The notes under the pieces: generated by a model
The model's input: the letters and a program-made list of their open reading frames with translations, nothing else
Told to the model about the DNA's origin: nothing
Database searches by the model: none
Part shown: positions 39,963 to 49,480 of the stretch, one piece after another
Position numbering within the stretch: the first letter of the stretch is position 1
Layout of the letters: each line of letters opens with the position of its first letter
Position numbers and translations under genes: made by a program
Assembly (NCBI RefSeq): GCF_014203365.1
Contig: NZ_JACHIS010000001.1
Location: 3,658,001 to 3,722,000 of the forward strand
Origin: Actinoalloteichus hymeniacidonis
GTDB lineage: Bacteria; Actinomycetota; Actinomycetes; Mycobacteriales; Pseudonocardiaceae
Direction: 5' to 3'
Length of the DNA stretch: 64,000 nt

Positions 39963-41321
39963 TCACAACGAGGCGATCAGGCGTTCCACTCGCTCGTCGA
40001 CCGCTCGGAAGGGGTCCTTGCACAGTACGGTCCGCTGAGCCTGGTCGTTGAGCTTGAGGTGGACCCAGTCGACGGTGAAGTCGCGGTTGGCGTTCTGCGC
40101 CGCCGCGATGAAGTCGCCGCGCAGCTTCGCCCTGGTGGTCTGCGGCGGGGTGTCCTCGGCGGCCTCGATCTCGCCGTCGTCGGTGACCCGCGCGACCATG
40201 TCCTTGCGTTGCAGCAGGTCGAACAGGCCCCGGCCTCGACGGATGTCGTGATAGGCGAGGTCGATCTGCGCGATCCTCGGACTGGACAGTTCGAGGTCGT
40301 GCTTGTTGCGGTAGCGATCGATCAACCGCTGTTTGATCGCCCAGTCGATCTCCCGGTCGATGAGGCCGAGCTGCTGCTGCTCGACGGCGTCGAGGGTGCG
40401 TCCCCACAGCTCGACGACCCGTTCGAGCATCGCGTCCGGCTCGCGGTCACGCAGGTGCTCGACCGCCTTGGCGTGGTAGTCGCGTTGGATGTCCAACGCC
40501 GAGGCCTCCCGGCCGCCCGCCAGCCGAACCGGTCGCCGACCCGTGAGGTCGTGGCTGATCTCGCGGATGGCCCGGATCGGGTTGTCGAGCGTGAAGTCGC
40601 GGAACTGCACCCCGGCCTCGATCATCTCCAACACCAGGTGCGCGCTGCCGACCTTGAGCATGGTGGTCGTCTCGGACATGTTGGAGTCCCCGACGATCAC
40701 ATGCAACCGTCGATAACGCTCGGCGTCGGCGTGCGGCTCGTCCCTGGTGTTGATGATCGGCCGAGACCTGGTCGTCGCACTCGAGACGCCCTCCCAGATG
40801 TGCTCCGCGCGCTGAGACAGGCAGTAGACGGCACCCCGAGGCGTCTGCAACACCTTGCCGGCGCCACAGACGAGCTGGCGGGTCACGAGGAACGGCAGCA
40901 GGACGTCGGCGACCCGCGCGAACTCGCCTGCGCGCCCCACCAGGTAGTTCTCATGGCAACCGTAGGAGTTGCCCGCAGAGTCGGTGTTGTTCTTGAACAG
41001 GAAGATGTCCCCGCCGATGCCCTCGTCCGCCAGTCGACGCTCCGCGTCGATCAGCAGGCCCTCCAGGACGCGCTCGCCCGCCTTGTCATGCGTCACCAGC
41101 TGCGTGATGTCATCGCACTCCGCGGTGGCGTACTCGGGGTGGGAACCCACGTCGAGGTAGAGCCGGGAACCGTTTCGAAGGAACACGTTGGAGGAGCGTC
41201 CCCAGGACACCACCCGTCGGAACAGATACCTGGCCACCTCGTCCGGGGACAGACGCCGCTGCCCGTGGAAGGTGCACGTCACCCCGAACTCGGTCTCGAT
41301 CCCGAAGATCCGCCGCTGCAT
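39963..41321 (-). CDS. pafA: Pup-protein ligase PafA
   Basis: 452-aa ligase that uses ATP to join the C-terminal Glu of Pup to lysines of target proteins. The N-terminus matches the family ([16 protein letters not shown]), giving the Glu residues of the nucleotide site. The catalytic Asp lies in [13 protein letters not shown] (D57). Further family blocks are [17 protein letters not shown] and [21 protein letters not shown] place the start at the ATG at 41321, since it aligns with known PafA and TACTGT ends 7 nt upstream; a GTG nine bases earlier is in frame. It precedes pafB and pafC on this strand. Confidence 0.96.
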   Translation of the reverse strand: MQRRIFGIETEFGVTCTFHGQRRLSPDEVARYLFRRVVSWGRSSNVFLRNGSRLYLDVGSHPEYATAECDDITQLVTHDKAGERVLEGLLIDAERRLADEGIGGDIFLFKNNTDSAGNSYGCHENYLVGRAGEFARVADVLLPFLVTRQLVCGAGKVLQTPRGAVYCLSQRAEHIWEGVSSATTRSRPIINTRDEPHADAERYRRLHVIVGDSNMSETTTMLKVGSAHLVLEMIEAGVQFRDFTLDNPIRAIREISHDLTGRRPVRLAGGREASALDIQRDYHAKAVEHLRDREPDAMLERVVELWGRTLDAVEQQQLGLIDREIDWAIKQRLIDRYRNKHDLELSSPRIAQIDLAYHDIRRGRGLFDLLQRKDMVARVTDDGEIEAAEDTPPQTTRAKLRGDFIAAAQNANRDFTVDWVHLKLNDQAQRTVLCKDPFRAVDERVERLIASL

Positions 41322-41328
41322 AAGGTCC

Positions 41329-41334
41329 ACAGTA
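41329..41334 (-). promoter_or_regulatory. -10 box (TACTGT), leaderless start of pafA
   Basis: TACTGT on the minus strand ends 7 nt before the ATG at 41321. It is back to back with the box of the PAP2 gene 44 bp away. Confidence 0.55.
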
Positions 41335-41377
41335 AGCGCTGTGACGGGATTCCTCCGTGATCCGTTCGGGGAAACGC

Positions 41378-41383
41378 TAGCGT
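41378..41383 (+). promoter_or_regulatory. -10 box (TAGCGT), leaderless start of PAP2/DAGK gene
   Basis: TAGCGT ends 7 nt before the GTG at 41391, with no ribosome site between. Confidence 0.55.
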
Positions 41384-41390
41384 CTATCCG

Positions 41391-42890
41391 GTGTGGAACT
41401 GGCTGCGCAGCGTGGCAGGCGGCATCGACCGCGTGGATCGAGACCTCGTCCGGCGGAGTTCACGCCTGCCGAGGACTCCCGCCGACCCGCTGATGAAGGA
41501 ACTGGGGAACGCCGCGAACCACAGCCTGCTGTGGGTCACGGCGGCGGCCGTGCTGGCCGTGCGCAAGGGGCCGACTCGGCGAGCGGCGTGGCGCGGGTTA
41601 GCCGCGATCGCCGGGGTGAGCACGATCGCCAACGCGGTGGCCAAGCCCCTGTTCCCCCGGCGGCGCCCCGCAGTGGACTTGCTGCCGGAGCACCGGCGCT
41701 ACCGATACCGTCCGCGCTCCTCCTCCTTCCCCTCGGGACATGCCGCCTCCGCCACCGCCTTCGCCACGGCGGTGGCCATGGAGAGTCCGCGCGCGGCCAT
41801 GGTGGTCGCTCCGGTGGCCGCCGCGGTCGCCGTCTCGCGGGTGCACACCGGGGTGCACTGGCCCAGCGACGTGCTCGGCGGTGCCGTGTTGGGTGCGGCG
41901 GTGGCAGGCGCCACCCGCCGCTGGTGGCCGGTGTCCGAGGAGGTCTACGACGGGCCCGGCGTCGAGATCGACCTGCCGAAGCTGGGTGACGGCGACGGGT
42001 TGGTGTTGTTGATCAACCCGGGGTCCGGGGTGGAGGGCGAGGACGCGAGCGAGCACCTCGCCCAGGCCTGGCCCTCGGCCACCGTGGTCTACCCGAAGGA
42101 AGGCGCCGACCTCGTCGAGCAGCTGGCCGAGGTGGTCGACGACTTGGGTTCGAGCGTGCGGGCGATCGGCGTCTCCGGTGGTGACGGCACCGTGGCCGCC
42201 GTGGCCTCGGTCGCGGCGGTCCGCAAACTTCCGCTGCTGGTGATCCCGGGCGGCACCTTGAACCACTTCGCGCGCGATATCCGGGTCGACGGGCCGACTG
42301 CGGCGACACTGGCCGCCGAACAGGGCACCGGGATCGAGGTCGACCTGGGCAGCGTCGAGATCGACGGACGCACCGATCGCTGGTTCCTCAACACGGCCAG
42401 TCTCGGTGGCTACCCGGACATGGTGCGGTATCGGGAGCAGCGGGAGGACCGGTGGGGCAAATGGCCCGCCGCCGGTGCCGCCCTGGTCCGGGTGCTGCGG
42501 GAGTCTCGACCGATGACGGTGCGGATCGACGGTCGGGTCCGGCGGGTCTGGCTGCTCTTCGTCGGCAACGGCGCCTACCAGCCCCGAGGCTTCGCGCCCA
42601 TGCTTCGCGGTGGACTGCACCACGGCACCTTGGACGTGCGCTACGTGCGAGCCGACGTCCCGTTCTCCCGGCTGCGATTCGTGTTGGCCGCGATGACCGG
42701 CGCGTTGCACCACAGCCGGACCTATGTGCAGCGCTCGTGCGCCGAGCTGACGGTGCAGGTGGCGGGCGACCCCGTCCTGCCCGCCACCGACGGCGAGGTG
42801 GGACCGGCCGGACGTCGCTTCCGCTTCGCCGCCCACTTCGGCGTGCTGCAGGTGTATCGACCCCGACTGAGCAGGGCGATGCGCGACTGA
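41391..42890 (+). CDS. PAP2 phosphatase / diacylglycerol kinase fusion
   Basis: 499-aa two-domain lipid enzyme. The N-terminal PAP2 domain has the three phosphatase motifs: KPLFPRRRP, then [15 protein letters not shown] and [16 protein letters not shown], giving the catalytic His pair. The C-terminal domain is diacylglycerol kinase-like: [26 protein letters not shown] (nucleotide loop) and [13 protein letters not shown]. The two activities together would interconvert phosphorylated and free lipid. The PAP2 part has hydrophobic helices, so the protein is membrane-bound. It diverges from pafA with a 69-bp gap. Confidence 0.9.
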   Translation: MWNWLRSVAGGIDRVDRDLVRRSSRLPRTPADPLMKELGNAANHSLLWVTAAAVLAVRKGPTRRAAWRGLAAIAGVSTIANAVAKPLFPRRRPAVDLLPEHRRYRYRPRSSSFPSGHAASATAFATAVAMESPRAAMVVAPVAAAVAVSRVHTGVHWPSDVLGGAVLGAAVAGATRRWWPVSEEVYDGPGVEIDLPKLGDGDGLVLLINPGSGVEGEDASEHLAQAWPSATVVYPKEGADLVEQLAEVVDDLGSSVRAIGVSGGDGTVAAVASVAAVRKLPLLVIPGGTLNHFARDIRVDGPTAATLAAEQGTGIEVDLGSVEIDGRTDRWFLNTASLGGYPDMVRYREQREDRWGKWPAAGAALVRVLRESRPMTVRIDGRVRRVWLLFVGNGAYQPRGFAPMLRGGLHHGTLDVRYVRADVPFSRLRFVLAAMTGALHHSRTYVQRSCAELTVQVAGDPVLPATDGEVGPAGRRFRFAAHFGVLQVYRPRLSRAMRD

Positions 42891-42923
42891 TCGAGATTTC
42901 GCCCGATCGGCAGCTCGTCACAG

Positions 42924-42929
42924 TAGTGT
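42924..42929 (+). promoter_or_regulatory. -10 box (TAGTGT) upstream of leader ORF and usp gene
   Basis: TAGTGT fits TANNNT; transcription near 42936 would give a leader of about 35 nt before the small ORF at 42971. No clear -35 is seen. Confidence 0.35.
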
Positions 42930-42970
42930 GGTGTGTCTCACCCTGGAGCAATCGACGCAGGGAGTCCGCC

Positions 42971-43045
42971 ATGCCGAACCTCGACAAGGTCAGCTATTCC
43001 ACACCGGACAGGGCCAGGCCGCCGCTTGCGAATCGGGACCGGTAG
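42971..43045 (+). CDS. Small ORF (24 aa) coupled to universal stress gene
   Basis: ATG at 42971 is preceded by GCAGGGAG at good spacing. The peptide begins MPNLDKVSYSTPDRARP and is basic. Its TAG lies 3 nt before the ATG of the universal stress gene, so translation of the two is probably coupled. It is either a small protein or a leader peptide; no family is recognised. Confidence 0.45.
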   Translation: MPNLDKVSYSTPDRARPPLANRDR

Positions 43046-43048
43046 GCG

Positions 43049-43534
43049 ATGCGAGCAGATCTGGGTATCGATGGCGGGGTCGTCGTGGGTATCGACGGCT
43101 CCGAACCCTCATTGCACGCACTCCTACTGGCCTCGGACGAGGCACGACGACGCGAAGTCACGCTGCATGTCGTACGGGCATGGACGCTGCGTACGGCACC
43201 ACGACCGCCCGGATTCCGCCCCTCGGCCGTGCCCAGTGTCGAGGAGTTCCACCACTGGGTGGAGAACCGCACCCAGGCCCTCATCTCCCAGACACTGCCC
43301 ACGCAGGGTCCGGCCTCGGGGATACAACTGCATCTGCCGCGATCACAGGCGGTGGGAGCGCTGTTGACGGCGTCCGAGACCGCTGAACTGCTCGTGGTCG
43401 GTCACCGTGGGCGCGGAAGCAGGTTGATGCTCGGTTCGGTGGCCGCGATCTGTGTCCGGCGGGCAGGTTGCCCGGTGCTGGTCACCAGGCCGCATCACCG
43501 CCGTGCGCTGCAGCGCAAGCCCCCGACCCCCTGA
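43049..43534 (+). CDS. Universal stress protein, UspA family
   Basis: 161-aa single-domain Usp protein. It starts with GVVVGIDGSEPSLHALLLASDEARRR (ATP-site Asp and first helix) and ends with LLVVGHRGRGSRLMLGSVAAICVRRAGCPVLVTR, matching the G-x2-G-x9-GS nucleotide motif. It probably binds ATP and acts in stress or dormancy. The ATG directly follows the stop of a small ORF and has no strong ribosome site of its own. It ends just before a convergent terminator shared with prcA. Confidence 0.88.
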   Translation: MRADLGIDGGVVVGIDGSEPSLHALLLASDEARRREVTLHVVRAWTLRTAPRPPGFRPSAVPSVEEFHHWVENRTQALISQTLPTQGPASGIQLHLPRSQAVGALLTASETAELLVVGHRGRGSRLMLGSVAAICVRRAGCPVLVTRPHHRRALQRKPPTP

Positions 43535-43559
43535 CCTCGGGTCCGGCGGCCGCCTAGCC

Positions 43560-43591
43560 CGCTGGCCATGCCCTGTCGGGCACGGCCAGCG
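43560..43591. terminator. Bidirectional terminator between usp gene and prcA
   Basis: CGCTGGCCATGCC (43560-43572) and GGCACGGCCAGCG (43579-43591) pair with a single A.C mismatch over a 6-nt loop, in the 63-bp gap between convergent stops. Confidence 0.6.
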
Positions 43592-43597
43592 GCTGCC

Positions 43598-44389
43598 TCA
43601 TGCCTCCGGCCTCTCCTGAGCCTGCTCGTCCGAGTCCGAGTCCGACTCCGGCTTCGCGGGCTCGGAATCCTTCTTCGCGTCGCCGTCGGCGGTCTCCAGG
43701 ATCGCGCTCACCGAGGCCGATCTGATGCGGCGGAATGCCCGGTGCGGCCGGTCACGCTCCAGGACGGCCACCTCCAGCTGTCCCACCGGCAGCTCCCGGG
43801 GTTCGTTCTTGCTGTTGGCCGGCTCGGCGGTCAATGCTCGGACCGCGTCGCGGACGGCCTCCTCCAAGGTCGACGTCGCATGGTCGGCGTCCCGCAGGGC
43901 GCCGGAGATCGTCTCGGCCTGTCCGCCCATCACCACGAAGCCGGGCTCCTCGATGATCGAGCCGTCGTAGGTGAGGTGGTAGAGCTGGTCGAGGTCCGGT
44001 GACGCACCGACCTCGGCGACACAGATCTCCACCTCGTAGGGCTTGATCTGCTCGGTGAAGATCGCCCCGAGGGTCTTGGCGTAGAAGCTGGCCAACGAGC
44101 GTCCGGAGACATCCCGCCGGTCATAGGCGTAACCGGTGAGATCGGCATGGCGGATGCCTGCCACCCGCAGGTTCTCGAACTCCGGATAGCGCCCGGCCGC
44201 GGCGAATCCGATGCGGTCGTAGATCTCGGAGACCTTGTGCAAGGTCTTCGACGGATTCTCGGCGACGAAGAGAACACCACCCGCGTAGGTCAGGACGATG
44301 GCGCTGCGGCCCTTGGCGATTCCCTTTCGGGCCAGCTCGGACCGCTCGCGCATCAACTGCTCTGGCGAGGCGTAGAACGGCATGCTCAC
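43598..44389 (-). CDS. prcA: Proteasome alpha subunit PrcA
   Basis: 263-aa outer-ring subunit of the 20S proteasome. The N-terminal gate ([38 protein letters not shown], in order) matches the actinobacterial alpha subunit. The C-terminal tail is long and acidic (about 30 residues of Asp, Ser, Glu) and likely disordered. It has no catalytic Thr; it forms the gate that binds the C-termini of Mpa. The GTG at 44389 is chosen, with GGAG 8 nt upstream; an ATG two codons later is possible. It lies 129 bp after prcB on the same strand. Confidence 0.96.
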   Translation of the reverse strand: MSMPFYASPEQLMRERSELARKGIAKGRSAIVLTYAGGVLFVAENPSKTLHKVSEIYDRIGFAAAGRYPEFENLRVAGIRHADLTGYAYDRRDVSGRSLASFYAKTLGAIFTEQIKPYEVEICVAEVGASPDLDQLYHLTYDGSIIEEPGFVVMGGQAETISGALRDADHATSTLEEAVRDAVRALTAEPANSKNEPRELPVGQLEVAVLERDRPHRAFRRIRSASVSAILETADGDAKKDSEPAKPESDSDSDEQAQERPEA

Positions 44390-44518
44390 GAGTGACGCTC
44401 CTGGCGTTGTCGGACGGGCAAGAAGTACACGAGGCGATGGGGATCCCTCCGCAGGAGGCCGCAGCCGATCCCGGTCGAGGCATGACCTCGGCCCGGTGAC
44501 CCCATCGATACCAACGGC

Positions 44519-45361
44519 TCAGCCGCCCGGGTTCTCCTGGCGACCCTCCACCACGGCGCGCGCGACGGCCTCGGCTCGATCGTCATCGAGCCTGCGTGCG
44601 CCCTCCTCGGTGATCAGGACCACCGTCGGGTAGATCCGTCTGGTCAGATCGGGGTGTCCGGTGGCGGTGTCGTCGTCGGCGGCGTCGTAGAGCGCCTCCA
44701 CGGCGGTCCGCACCGCCTCGTCGGCGTCGGCCTCGGGATCGTGCCGCTTCTTGAGCGCCGATTTCGCGAAGAGCGAGCCGGAGCCCACCGCGTGATAGCC
44801 CGACCGCTCCTCGTAACGACCGCCCGCGACGTCGTAGGAGACGATGCGACCCGCACGCAGCGGATCCGAGGCGTGCACGTCGTAGCCGACGAACAACGGG
44901 ATCACCGCCAGCCCCATCATCGCCTGGTCCAGGTTGCCCCGGACCATGCCCGCGAGTTGGTTGGCCTTGCCGTCCAGGGACAACGAGACGCCGTGGATCT
45001 TCTCGTAGTGCTGGAGCTCCACGGTGAACAGCCGCGCCAGCTCCACCGCGATCCCGGCGGCGCCCGCGATGGCCACCGCAGAGTGGTCGTCGGTGACGTA
45101 GACCTTGTCGATGTCGCGCTGTGCGATCAGGTTCCCGCTGGTAGCCCTGCGGTCGCCCGCGATCAGGACGCCGCCTCGGAAGGTCAACCCGACGATGGTC
45201 GTGCCGTGGGGGGTATCCACTCGGCCTCCGTTCTCAGCTCGGCCACCGGGCAGCAGCTCGGGTGAGGCCGCTCGAAGGAAGTCGACGAAGGACGAGCCCG
45301 GCGCGAGGTACGCGGCGGGCAGCACGGCGCCTGCAGAGGGCGCAACCGAGGACGGTTCCAT
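44519..45361 (-). CDS. prcB: Proteasome beta subunit PrcB
   Basis: 280-aa catalytic-ring subunit. A 53-residue propeptide ends in DTPHG, and cleavage before [21 protein letters not shown] exposes the nucleophile Thr54. Asp and Lys partners lie in GDRRAT and nearby. The propeptide length is like other actinobacterial PrcB. It starts 53 bp after the pup stop and is followed by prcA, the typical pup-prcB-prcA operon. Confidence 0.97.
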   Translation of the reverse strand: MEPSSVAPSAGAVLPAAYLAPGSSFVDFLRAASPELLPGGRAENGGRVDTPHGTTIVGLTFRGGVLIAGDRRATSGNLIAQRDIDKVYVTDDHSAVAIAGAAGIAVELARLFTVELQHYEKIHGVSLSLDGKANQLAGMVRGNLDQAMMGLAVIPLFVGYDVHASDPLRAGRIVSYDVAGGRYEERSGYHAVGSGSLFAKSALKKRHDPEADADEAVRTAVEALYDAADDDTATGHPDLTRRIYPTVVLITEEGARRLDDDRAEAVARAVVEGRQENPGG

Positions 45362-45414
45362 CGGCGAGATGATCTCCTTGGTCGAGGGGACGGTGGCGGT
45401 CGTGATCGGAGTGG

Positions 45415-45612
45415 CTACTGGCCACCCTTCTGGACATAGGCGCGCACGAAGTCCTCCGCGTTCTCCTCGAGCACGTCGTCGATCTCGTCCAAGATCGTGT
45501 CGACGTCCTCGCCGAGCTGTTCGCGGCGCTCCTGACCGCCGGTACCCGCGTCGGGAGTCTCCTCCTCGTCGCCGTCACCGCCGCCATGGCGTTGCGTTCG
45601 CTCCTGGGCCAT
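45415..45612 (-). CDS. pup: Prokaryotic ubiquitin-like protein Pup
   Basis: 65-aa intrinsically disordered modifier. The N-terminal half is Gly/Asp/Glu-rich. The C-terminal helix [30 protein letters not shown]-like region (in order [25 protein letters not shown]) binds Mpa. It ends in Gly-Gly-Gln, so Dop must deamidate it to Glu before PafA can attach it. It lies between dop and prcB on the same strand. Confidence 0.97.
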   Translation of the reverse strand: MAQERTQRHGGGDGDEEETPDAGTGGQERREQLGEDVDTILDEIDDVLEENAEDFVRAYVQKGGQ

Positions 45613-45697
45613 CTCGCCTCCTCAGGTGTTGGGGCTCGACATCAACATTACCCAGCCTGGCCTGCCCTGTCGCCTACTCGAACAGCGGTAGACACCG

Positions 45698-47197
45698 TCA
45701 ACGACGGGTCAGGGAGTCGACCAGCTCCTCGGCGGTCTCGGCCGCCTCGAGAAGGTGTCCGACGTGCGCCTTCGTGCCGCGAAGGGGTTCGAGGGTGGGA
45801 ATACGCACGAGGGATTCGCGTCCGAGATCGAAGATCACCGAGTCCCAGGACGCGGCGGAGACCGCCGCCGGGTAACGCTGCAGGCAGCGACCTCGGAAAT
45901 AGGCCCTGGTGTCCTCGGGCGGCATGCTCATGGCGGCGAGCACCTCGTCCTCGGTGACGAGCCGCCGCATCGAGCCCCGCGCGACGAGGCGGTTGTACAG
46001 GCCCTTGTCGAGCCGGATGTCGGAGTACTGCAGGTCGACCAGGTGCAGCCGGGGCGACGCCCAGCCCAGCCCGTCCCTGGTCCGATATCCCTCCAGCAAG
46101 CGCAGCTTGGCAGGCCAGTCGAGTCGGTCGGCACACTCCATCGGGTCACGGCCCAGAGCGGCGAGGATCTCGCCCCACATGTCCAGCACCGCCCGACCCG
46201 CAGGTTCGAGGCCGCCTGCATCGGCGAACTCCTGGGCGCGGGCGTGATACGCCCACTGCAGGTCCAAGGCGGTGAACCGACGGCCGTCGGCCAGCGAGAC
46301 CGTGGTCTTGAGCGTGGGGTCGTGACTGATGGCGTGCACCGCCTGTACCGGGTCGGCGAGCCGGAGATCGTCGAACCGCCTGCCGGACTCGATCAGATCC
46401 AGCACCAGCGCGGTGGTCCCCAGCTTGAGGTAGGTGGAGGTCTCCGCGAGGTTGGCATCGCCGAGGATCACGTGCAGCCTGCGGTACTTGTCGGCATCGG
46501 CGTGCGGCTCGTCGCGAGTGTTGATGATGCCGCGCTTGAGCGTCGTCTCCAGTCCGACCTCGACCTCGACGTAGTCGGCGCGCTGCGAGAGCTGGAATCC
46601 CGCGCCGTCGCCTGCGGCGCCGATACCGACCCGTCCAGACCCGCAGACCACCTGCCGGGAGGCGAAGAACGGCGTCAGACCGGAGACCACCGAGGTGAAC
46701 GGTGTGCTCCTGGCCATCAGGTAGTTCTCGTGGGTCCCGTAGGAGGCGCCCTTGTTGTCGATGTTGTTCTTGTAGAGCTGGAGCTTGGGCTGCCCGGGCA
46801 CGGTGGCCGCCCGCATGGCCGCCGCCTCCATGATCCGCTCGCCCGCTTTGTCCCAGATCACCGCATCGCGCGGGTTGGTCACCTCGGGCGCGGCGTACTC
46901 GGGATGCGCATGGTCGACGTAGAGGCGGGCGCCGTTGGTGAGGATGACGTTGGCCGCCCCGAGTTCATCGGAATCCGGATCGGCGGCGGGAAAATGGCCG
47001 GAACCGAGATCGAAACCGCGCGCATCGCGCAGCGGAGACTCGACCTCGTAGTCCCAGCGGGCCCGCCGCGACCGGGGAATGTCCGCCGAGGCCGCGTAGG
47101 CCAACACCACCTGCGTCGAGGTGAGCACCGGATTCGCGGTGCTGTCCCCCGGCACTGCGATGCCGTATTCCACCTCGGTGCCCATGATCCGCCGCAT
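45698..47197 (-). CDS. dop: Pup deamidase/depupylase Dop
   Basis: 499-aa enzyme homologous to PafA, which deamidates Pup-Gln and removes Pup from targets. It has [18 protein letters not shown] with the nucleotide-site Glu, then the Dop-specific loop ([18 protein letters not shown]), and the catalytic Asp in [14 protein letters not shown] (D95). Family blocks [19 protein letters not shown] and [23 protein letters not shown] are intact. The ATG at 47197 lies 7 nt after TAGGCT, so the mRNA is probably leaderless. In M. tuberculosis dop lies nearer mpa; here a lipoprotein gene and an aldo-keto reductase gene intervene. Confidence 0.96.
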   Translation of the reverse strand: MRRIMGTEVEYGIAVPGDSTANPVLTSTQVVLAYAASADIPRSRRARWDYEVESPLRDARGFDLGSGHFPAADPDSDELGAANVILTNGARLYVDHAHPEYAAPEVTNPRDAVIWDKAGERIMEAAAMRAATVPGQPKLQLYKNNIDNKGASYGTHENYLMARSTPFTSVVSGLTPFFASRQVVCGSGRVGIGAAGDGAGFQLSQRADYVEVEVGLETTLKRGIINTRDEPHADADKYRRLHVILGDANLAETSTYLKLGTTALVLDLIESGRRFDDLRLADPVQAVHAISHDPTLKTTVSLADGRRFTALDLQWAYHARAQEFADAGGLEPAGRAVLDMWGEILAALGRDPMECADRLDWPAKLRLLEGYRTRDGLGWASPRLHLVDLQYSDIRLDKGLYNRLVARGSMRRLVTEDEVLAAMSMPPEDTRAYFRGRCLQRYPAAVSAASWDSVIFDLGRESLVRIPTLEPLRGTKAHVGHLLEAAETAEELVDSLTRR

Positions 47198-47204
47198 GGT
47201 CGCC

Positions 47205-47210
47205 AGCCTA
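47205..47210 (-). promoter_or_regulatory. -10 box (TAGGCT), leaderless start of dop
   Basis: TAGGCT on the minus strand ends 7 nt before the ATG at 47197; it likely drives the dop-pup-prcBA unit. Confidence 0.55.
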
Positions 47211-47425
47211 CGGGTTCGCGGGCCCGACGGTCGGCGGTCGGAAGATCACGGAACAGTCGTCGCACGGGGCCGGGTCCTCGGCGTGTCGTCCGTGCAAGGG
47301 GACGTCACGGCGCGATCGGGAGGGCGCGCCGCGCGCGGGCCGTCTCCGCCGGAATGGCACGCTCGGTATTGCCCGTTCGGATGACAGCGAGCCCGCCGCT
47401 CAAGCCTGCGCGACGGGTCGGGCGC

Positions 47426-48382
47426 CTAGTTCCACGGCAGCGCGGCGCGTTCCTGCCAGTACCGGGTCGCGGGCTGGGCCAGTCCGGCGATCTGCTCGAG
47501 TTCGTCCTCGGTGAGCCGCACATCCTCGGCTGCGAGATTGGCCCGCAGCTGGCCGGGGCCTGCCGGGCCGAACAGCACGGAGTCCACCCATGGCGGGCAC
47601 AACGCCGCCGCCAGCACCACGGCGTCCGCTCCGACGCCGTGTCGGCGAGCGATCTCGCCGATGACGGCGGGCGGCTCCACCACGAGCCTGCCGTTGGCCA
47701 GCGCCTCTTTCACCAGGACGTGAACACCCTCGCGATGCGCTTCGGCGAGAGCGTCACCGACCGAGGGCTCCAGGGGGTTCCACGTCGACTGCACCGCTCG
47801 GAACAGCCGTCGCCCGTCGAACTCCAGCTCGAGCGCTCGGCGCACGGTGTCGGCCTGGCCGGGCCCGGACGTGGAGAAGCCCAACCGCACGCCCTCCGCC
47901 GCGATGTCGGCGAGCGCCGCAAGCAACTCCGCGTCCTCGAACAGCGGGCTGTCGGAGGTCAACGAGTGCACCTGGTAGAAGTCGATCCACCCGTCGAGCA
48001 GCGCTCTACTCTGCGCCCATTGGGTGCGCAGCCGCTCTAGGGAGTGCTCCTTCACCTCGTGCACAGTGGCGTCGGTACGCCACTCGCCGACGTAGGCGTA
48101 GCCCCATTTGCTCGACACCGTCACGTCGCTGTGGCCTCGTTCGGTGAGCCAGCCTGCGAGGAACTCCTCGGAACGCCCGTAGGAGCGGGCGACGTCCACC
48201 CAGCGAATTCCGTGTGCGTAGGCGAGATCCAGCGTCTCCCAGGTGGCCGCCTGCATCGCCGCGACGCTGCGGTCGTGCGGTAGCTCTCCCTCCCGACCGA
48301 GATTGATGTAGGCCGGTCGCCCTAGGGCTGCCAGCCCCAGCGCCACCCTGGGTGCGATCGGTTGTCGGGAAGTCGTGGGCAC
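47426..48382 (-). CDS. Aldo/keto reductase
   Basis: 318-aa cytosolic NAD(P)H-dependent oxidoreductase of the AKR superfamily. Asp and Tyr of the active site lie in HGIRWVDVARSYGRSEEFLAGWL, with the catalytic Lys in VTVSSKWGYAY and the His in WIDFYQVHS. A later LGFSTSGPGQ and SVLFGPAGPGQLRANL form the cofactor side. The GTG at 48382 is chosen because TACGGT ends 7 nt upstream; the frame is open to 48445. The substrate is unknown. It sits between the DUF3558 lipoprotein gene and dop. Confidence 0.87.
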   Translation of the reverse strand: MPTTSRQPIAPRVALGLAALGRPAYINLGREGELPHDRSVAAMQAATWETLDLAYAHGIRWVDVARSYGRSEEFLAGWLTERGHSDVTVSSKWGYAYVGEWRTDATVHEVKEHSLERLRTQWAQSRALLDGWIDFYQVHSLTSDSPLFEDAELLAALADIAAEGVRLGFSTSGPGQADTVRRALELEFDGRRLFRAVQSTWNPLEPSVGDALAEAHREGVHVLVKEALANGRLVVEPPAVIGEIARRHGVGADAVVLAAALCPPWVDSVLFGPAGPGQLRANLAAEDVRLTEDELEQIAGLAQPATRYWQERAALPWN

Positions 48383-48389
48383 GGCGACC

Positions 48390-48395
48390 ACCGTA
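48390..48395 (-). promoter_or_regulatory. -10 box (TACGGT), leaderless start of aldo/keto reductase
   Basis: TACGGT on the minus strand ends 7 nt before GTG 48382. Confidence 0.5.
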
Positions 48396-48505
48396 GTCGG
48401 TCGTGGCACCACCCGCGGTTCTCCGGATTCGTGTTCCTCGATCACAGGTCGGACCCGACGTCGATCGCCGAGTGCGCCCCGAGGCCTTCCGGAGGCGGCG
48501 CCGGG

Positions 48506-49039
48506 TCAGCGGCCGTCCAGGACCTCGCTCGCCAGCTCGGCGGCCACCTCGCACGGCGTGTCGTCCCGCACCAACCGCACCTCGACGCTCAATGCCGCGC
48601 CGGAGACATCCACCAGGACCGCGCAGCCCTCATCGGTGGCTCCTTGCGTCGCGGGTAAGCCACCGATCTCCAGCGTGGAGGTCTCGCCGGTGATCAAGGT
48701 ATCCGACTCCAACCATTCCGCATACGGTGCTCCGGAAATAGCAGTGATCGTTGCTCCCTCCAGGTATTCACGGTTAGTCCAATTGCAGGTAGGCCCCTGC
48801 ACCCGGTTGGTGGTGTAATTTCCGGTGGCATCCGGTAATTCCTGCAATACCACCTGGGTCGGTTCATCGCAGGCGCGTTTCGCGGCCGCGATCAACTCGT
48901 CCTCGGCCGTCTCCACGGAACTCCGGGAATCGGAATCCCCGCCGGGAGCGGCCGAATCGGCCTCGCCGCAGCCTGCCAAGAAGAGCAGCAACGCCGCCGA
49001 CGCGCCCGCGCTGGCCAGCCGGGGAATAGACATCGACAT
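48506..49039 (-). CDS. DUF3558 lipoprotein
   Basis: 177-aa predicted lipoprotein. The signal peptide ends in a lipobox FLAGC with the lipidated Cys at 24. After an Asp/Ser-rich linker the DUF3558 domain has conserved Cys residues (KRACDE, PTCNW, EGCAV, TPCEVA) that could form two disulfides. DUF3558 lipoproteins are widespread in actinobacteria and of unknown function. The ATG follows AGAGGTAG. Its DNA is somewhat richer in A+T than neighbours, particularly in the middle and upstream. It lies between mpa and the aldo/keto reductase gene on the same strand. Confidence 0.86.
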   Translation of the reverse strand: MSMSIPRLASAGASAALLLFLAGCGEADSAAPGGDSDSRSSVETAEDELIAAAKRACDEPTQVVLQELPDATGNYTTNRVQGPTCNWTNREYLEGATITAISGAPYAEWLESDTLITGETSTLEIGGLPATQGATDEGCAVLVDVSGAALSVEVRLVRDDTPCEVAAELASEVLDGR

Positions 49040-49240
49040 GATCAGCTACCTCTGTCATCACTTGAGCTTCAGAGAACGCCTGGGCTCATCAGCCGGGAGA
49101 ATCCCGAGTAGCGGACTCGTCGGTCGTAGGCGCCGTACTGCGGATCACGCATCTACTCCGCGCCTCGCCATCATCACTCGATCTCCGGATTCGGCCGATA
49201 ACGGAGATCACCTTACACAGCGAGAAGGCCCGGATTGCAA

Positions 49241-49278
49241 GGTTGAAATGGCTCAAATCGGAAGCGAAATTTTCAACC
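49241..49278. promoter_or_regulatory. Inverted repeat GGTTGAAA...TTTCAACC
   Basis: GGTTGAAA (49241-49248) and TTTCAACC (49271-49278) are perfect complements separated by 22 nt in an AT-rich stretch, about 200 bp upstream of the lipoprotein start. It may be an operator or an RNA hairpin. Confidence 0.4.
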
Positions 49279-49432
49279 GGGTCGGATTGCCGCTGACCTG
49301 CGGAGTCGCCGTTGACGATTCTCCACGACCTCAAGAAATGAACGGGCCGAAAATAATTCACCAGATGCCCGCCGCGTACCGCCACCGATTGCCTTACTCG
49401 CCGCCCGGGTCGGCCTGACCCTCTCGCGCGAT

Positions 49433-49461
49433 CGGCCCGGGACGCGATCCGCCCCGGGCCG
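49433..49461 (-). terminator. Probable mpa terminator
   Basis: CGGCCCGGG (49433-49441) and CCCGGGCCG (49453-49461) form a perfect 9-bp stem with an 11-nt loop, 20 nt past the mpa stop. Confidence 0.55.
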
Positions 49462-49480
49462 GCCACACTCGTAAAAACAG

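Larger units (their letters stand above)
49040..49480. other. AT-richer intergenic region upstream of DUF3558 lipoprotein gene
   Basis: No gene is convincing on either strand. It contains an inverted repeat (49241-49278) and the probable mpa terminator (49433-49461). Base composition is lower in G+C than the flanking genes. Confidence 0.5.

Noticed and set aside
45755-48040. 761-codon frame antisense to dop and the aldo/keto reductase
   Set aside because: It spans two real genes and a gap and has the composition of antisense sequence.
48825-49418. 197-codon plus-strand frame over the lipoprotein N-terminus and the gap
   Set aside because: It runs antisense through the lipoprotein signal peptide and shows no domain.
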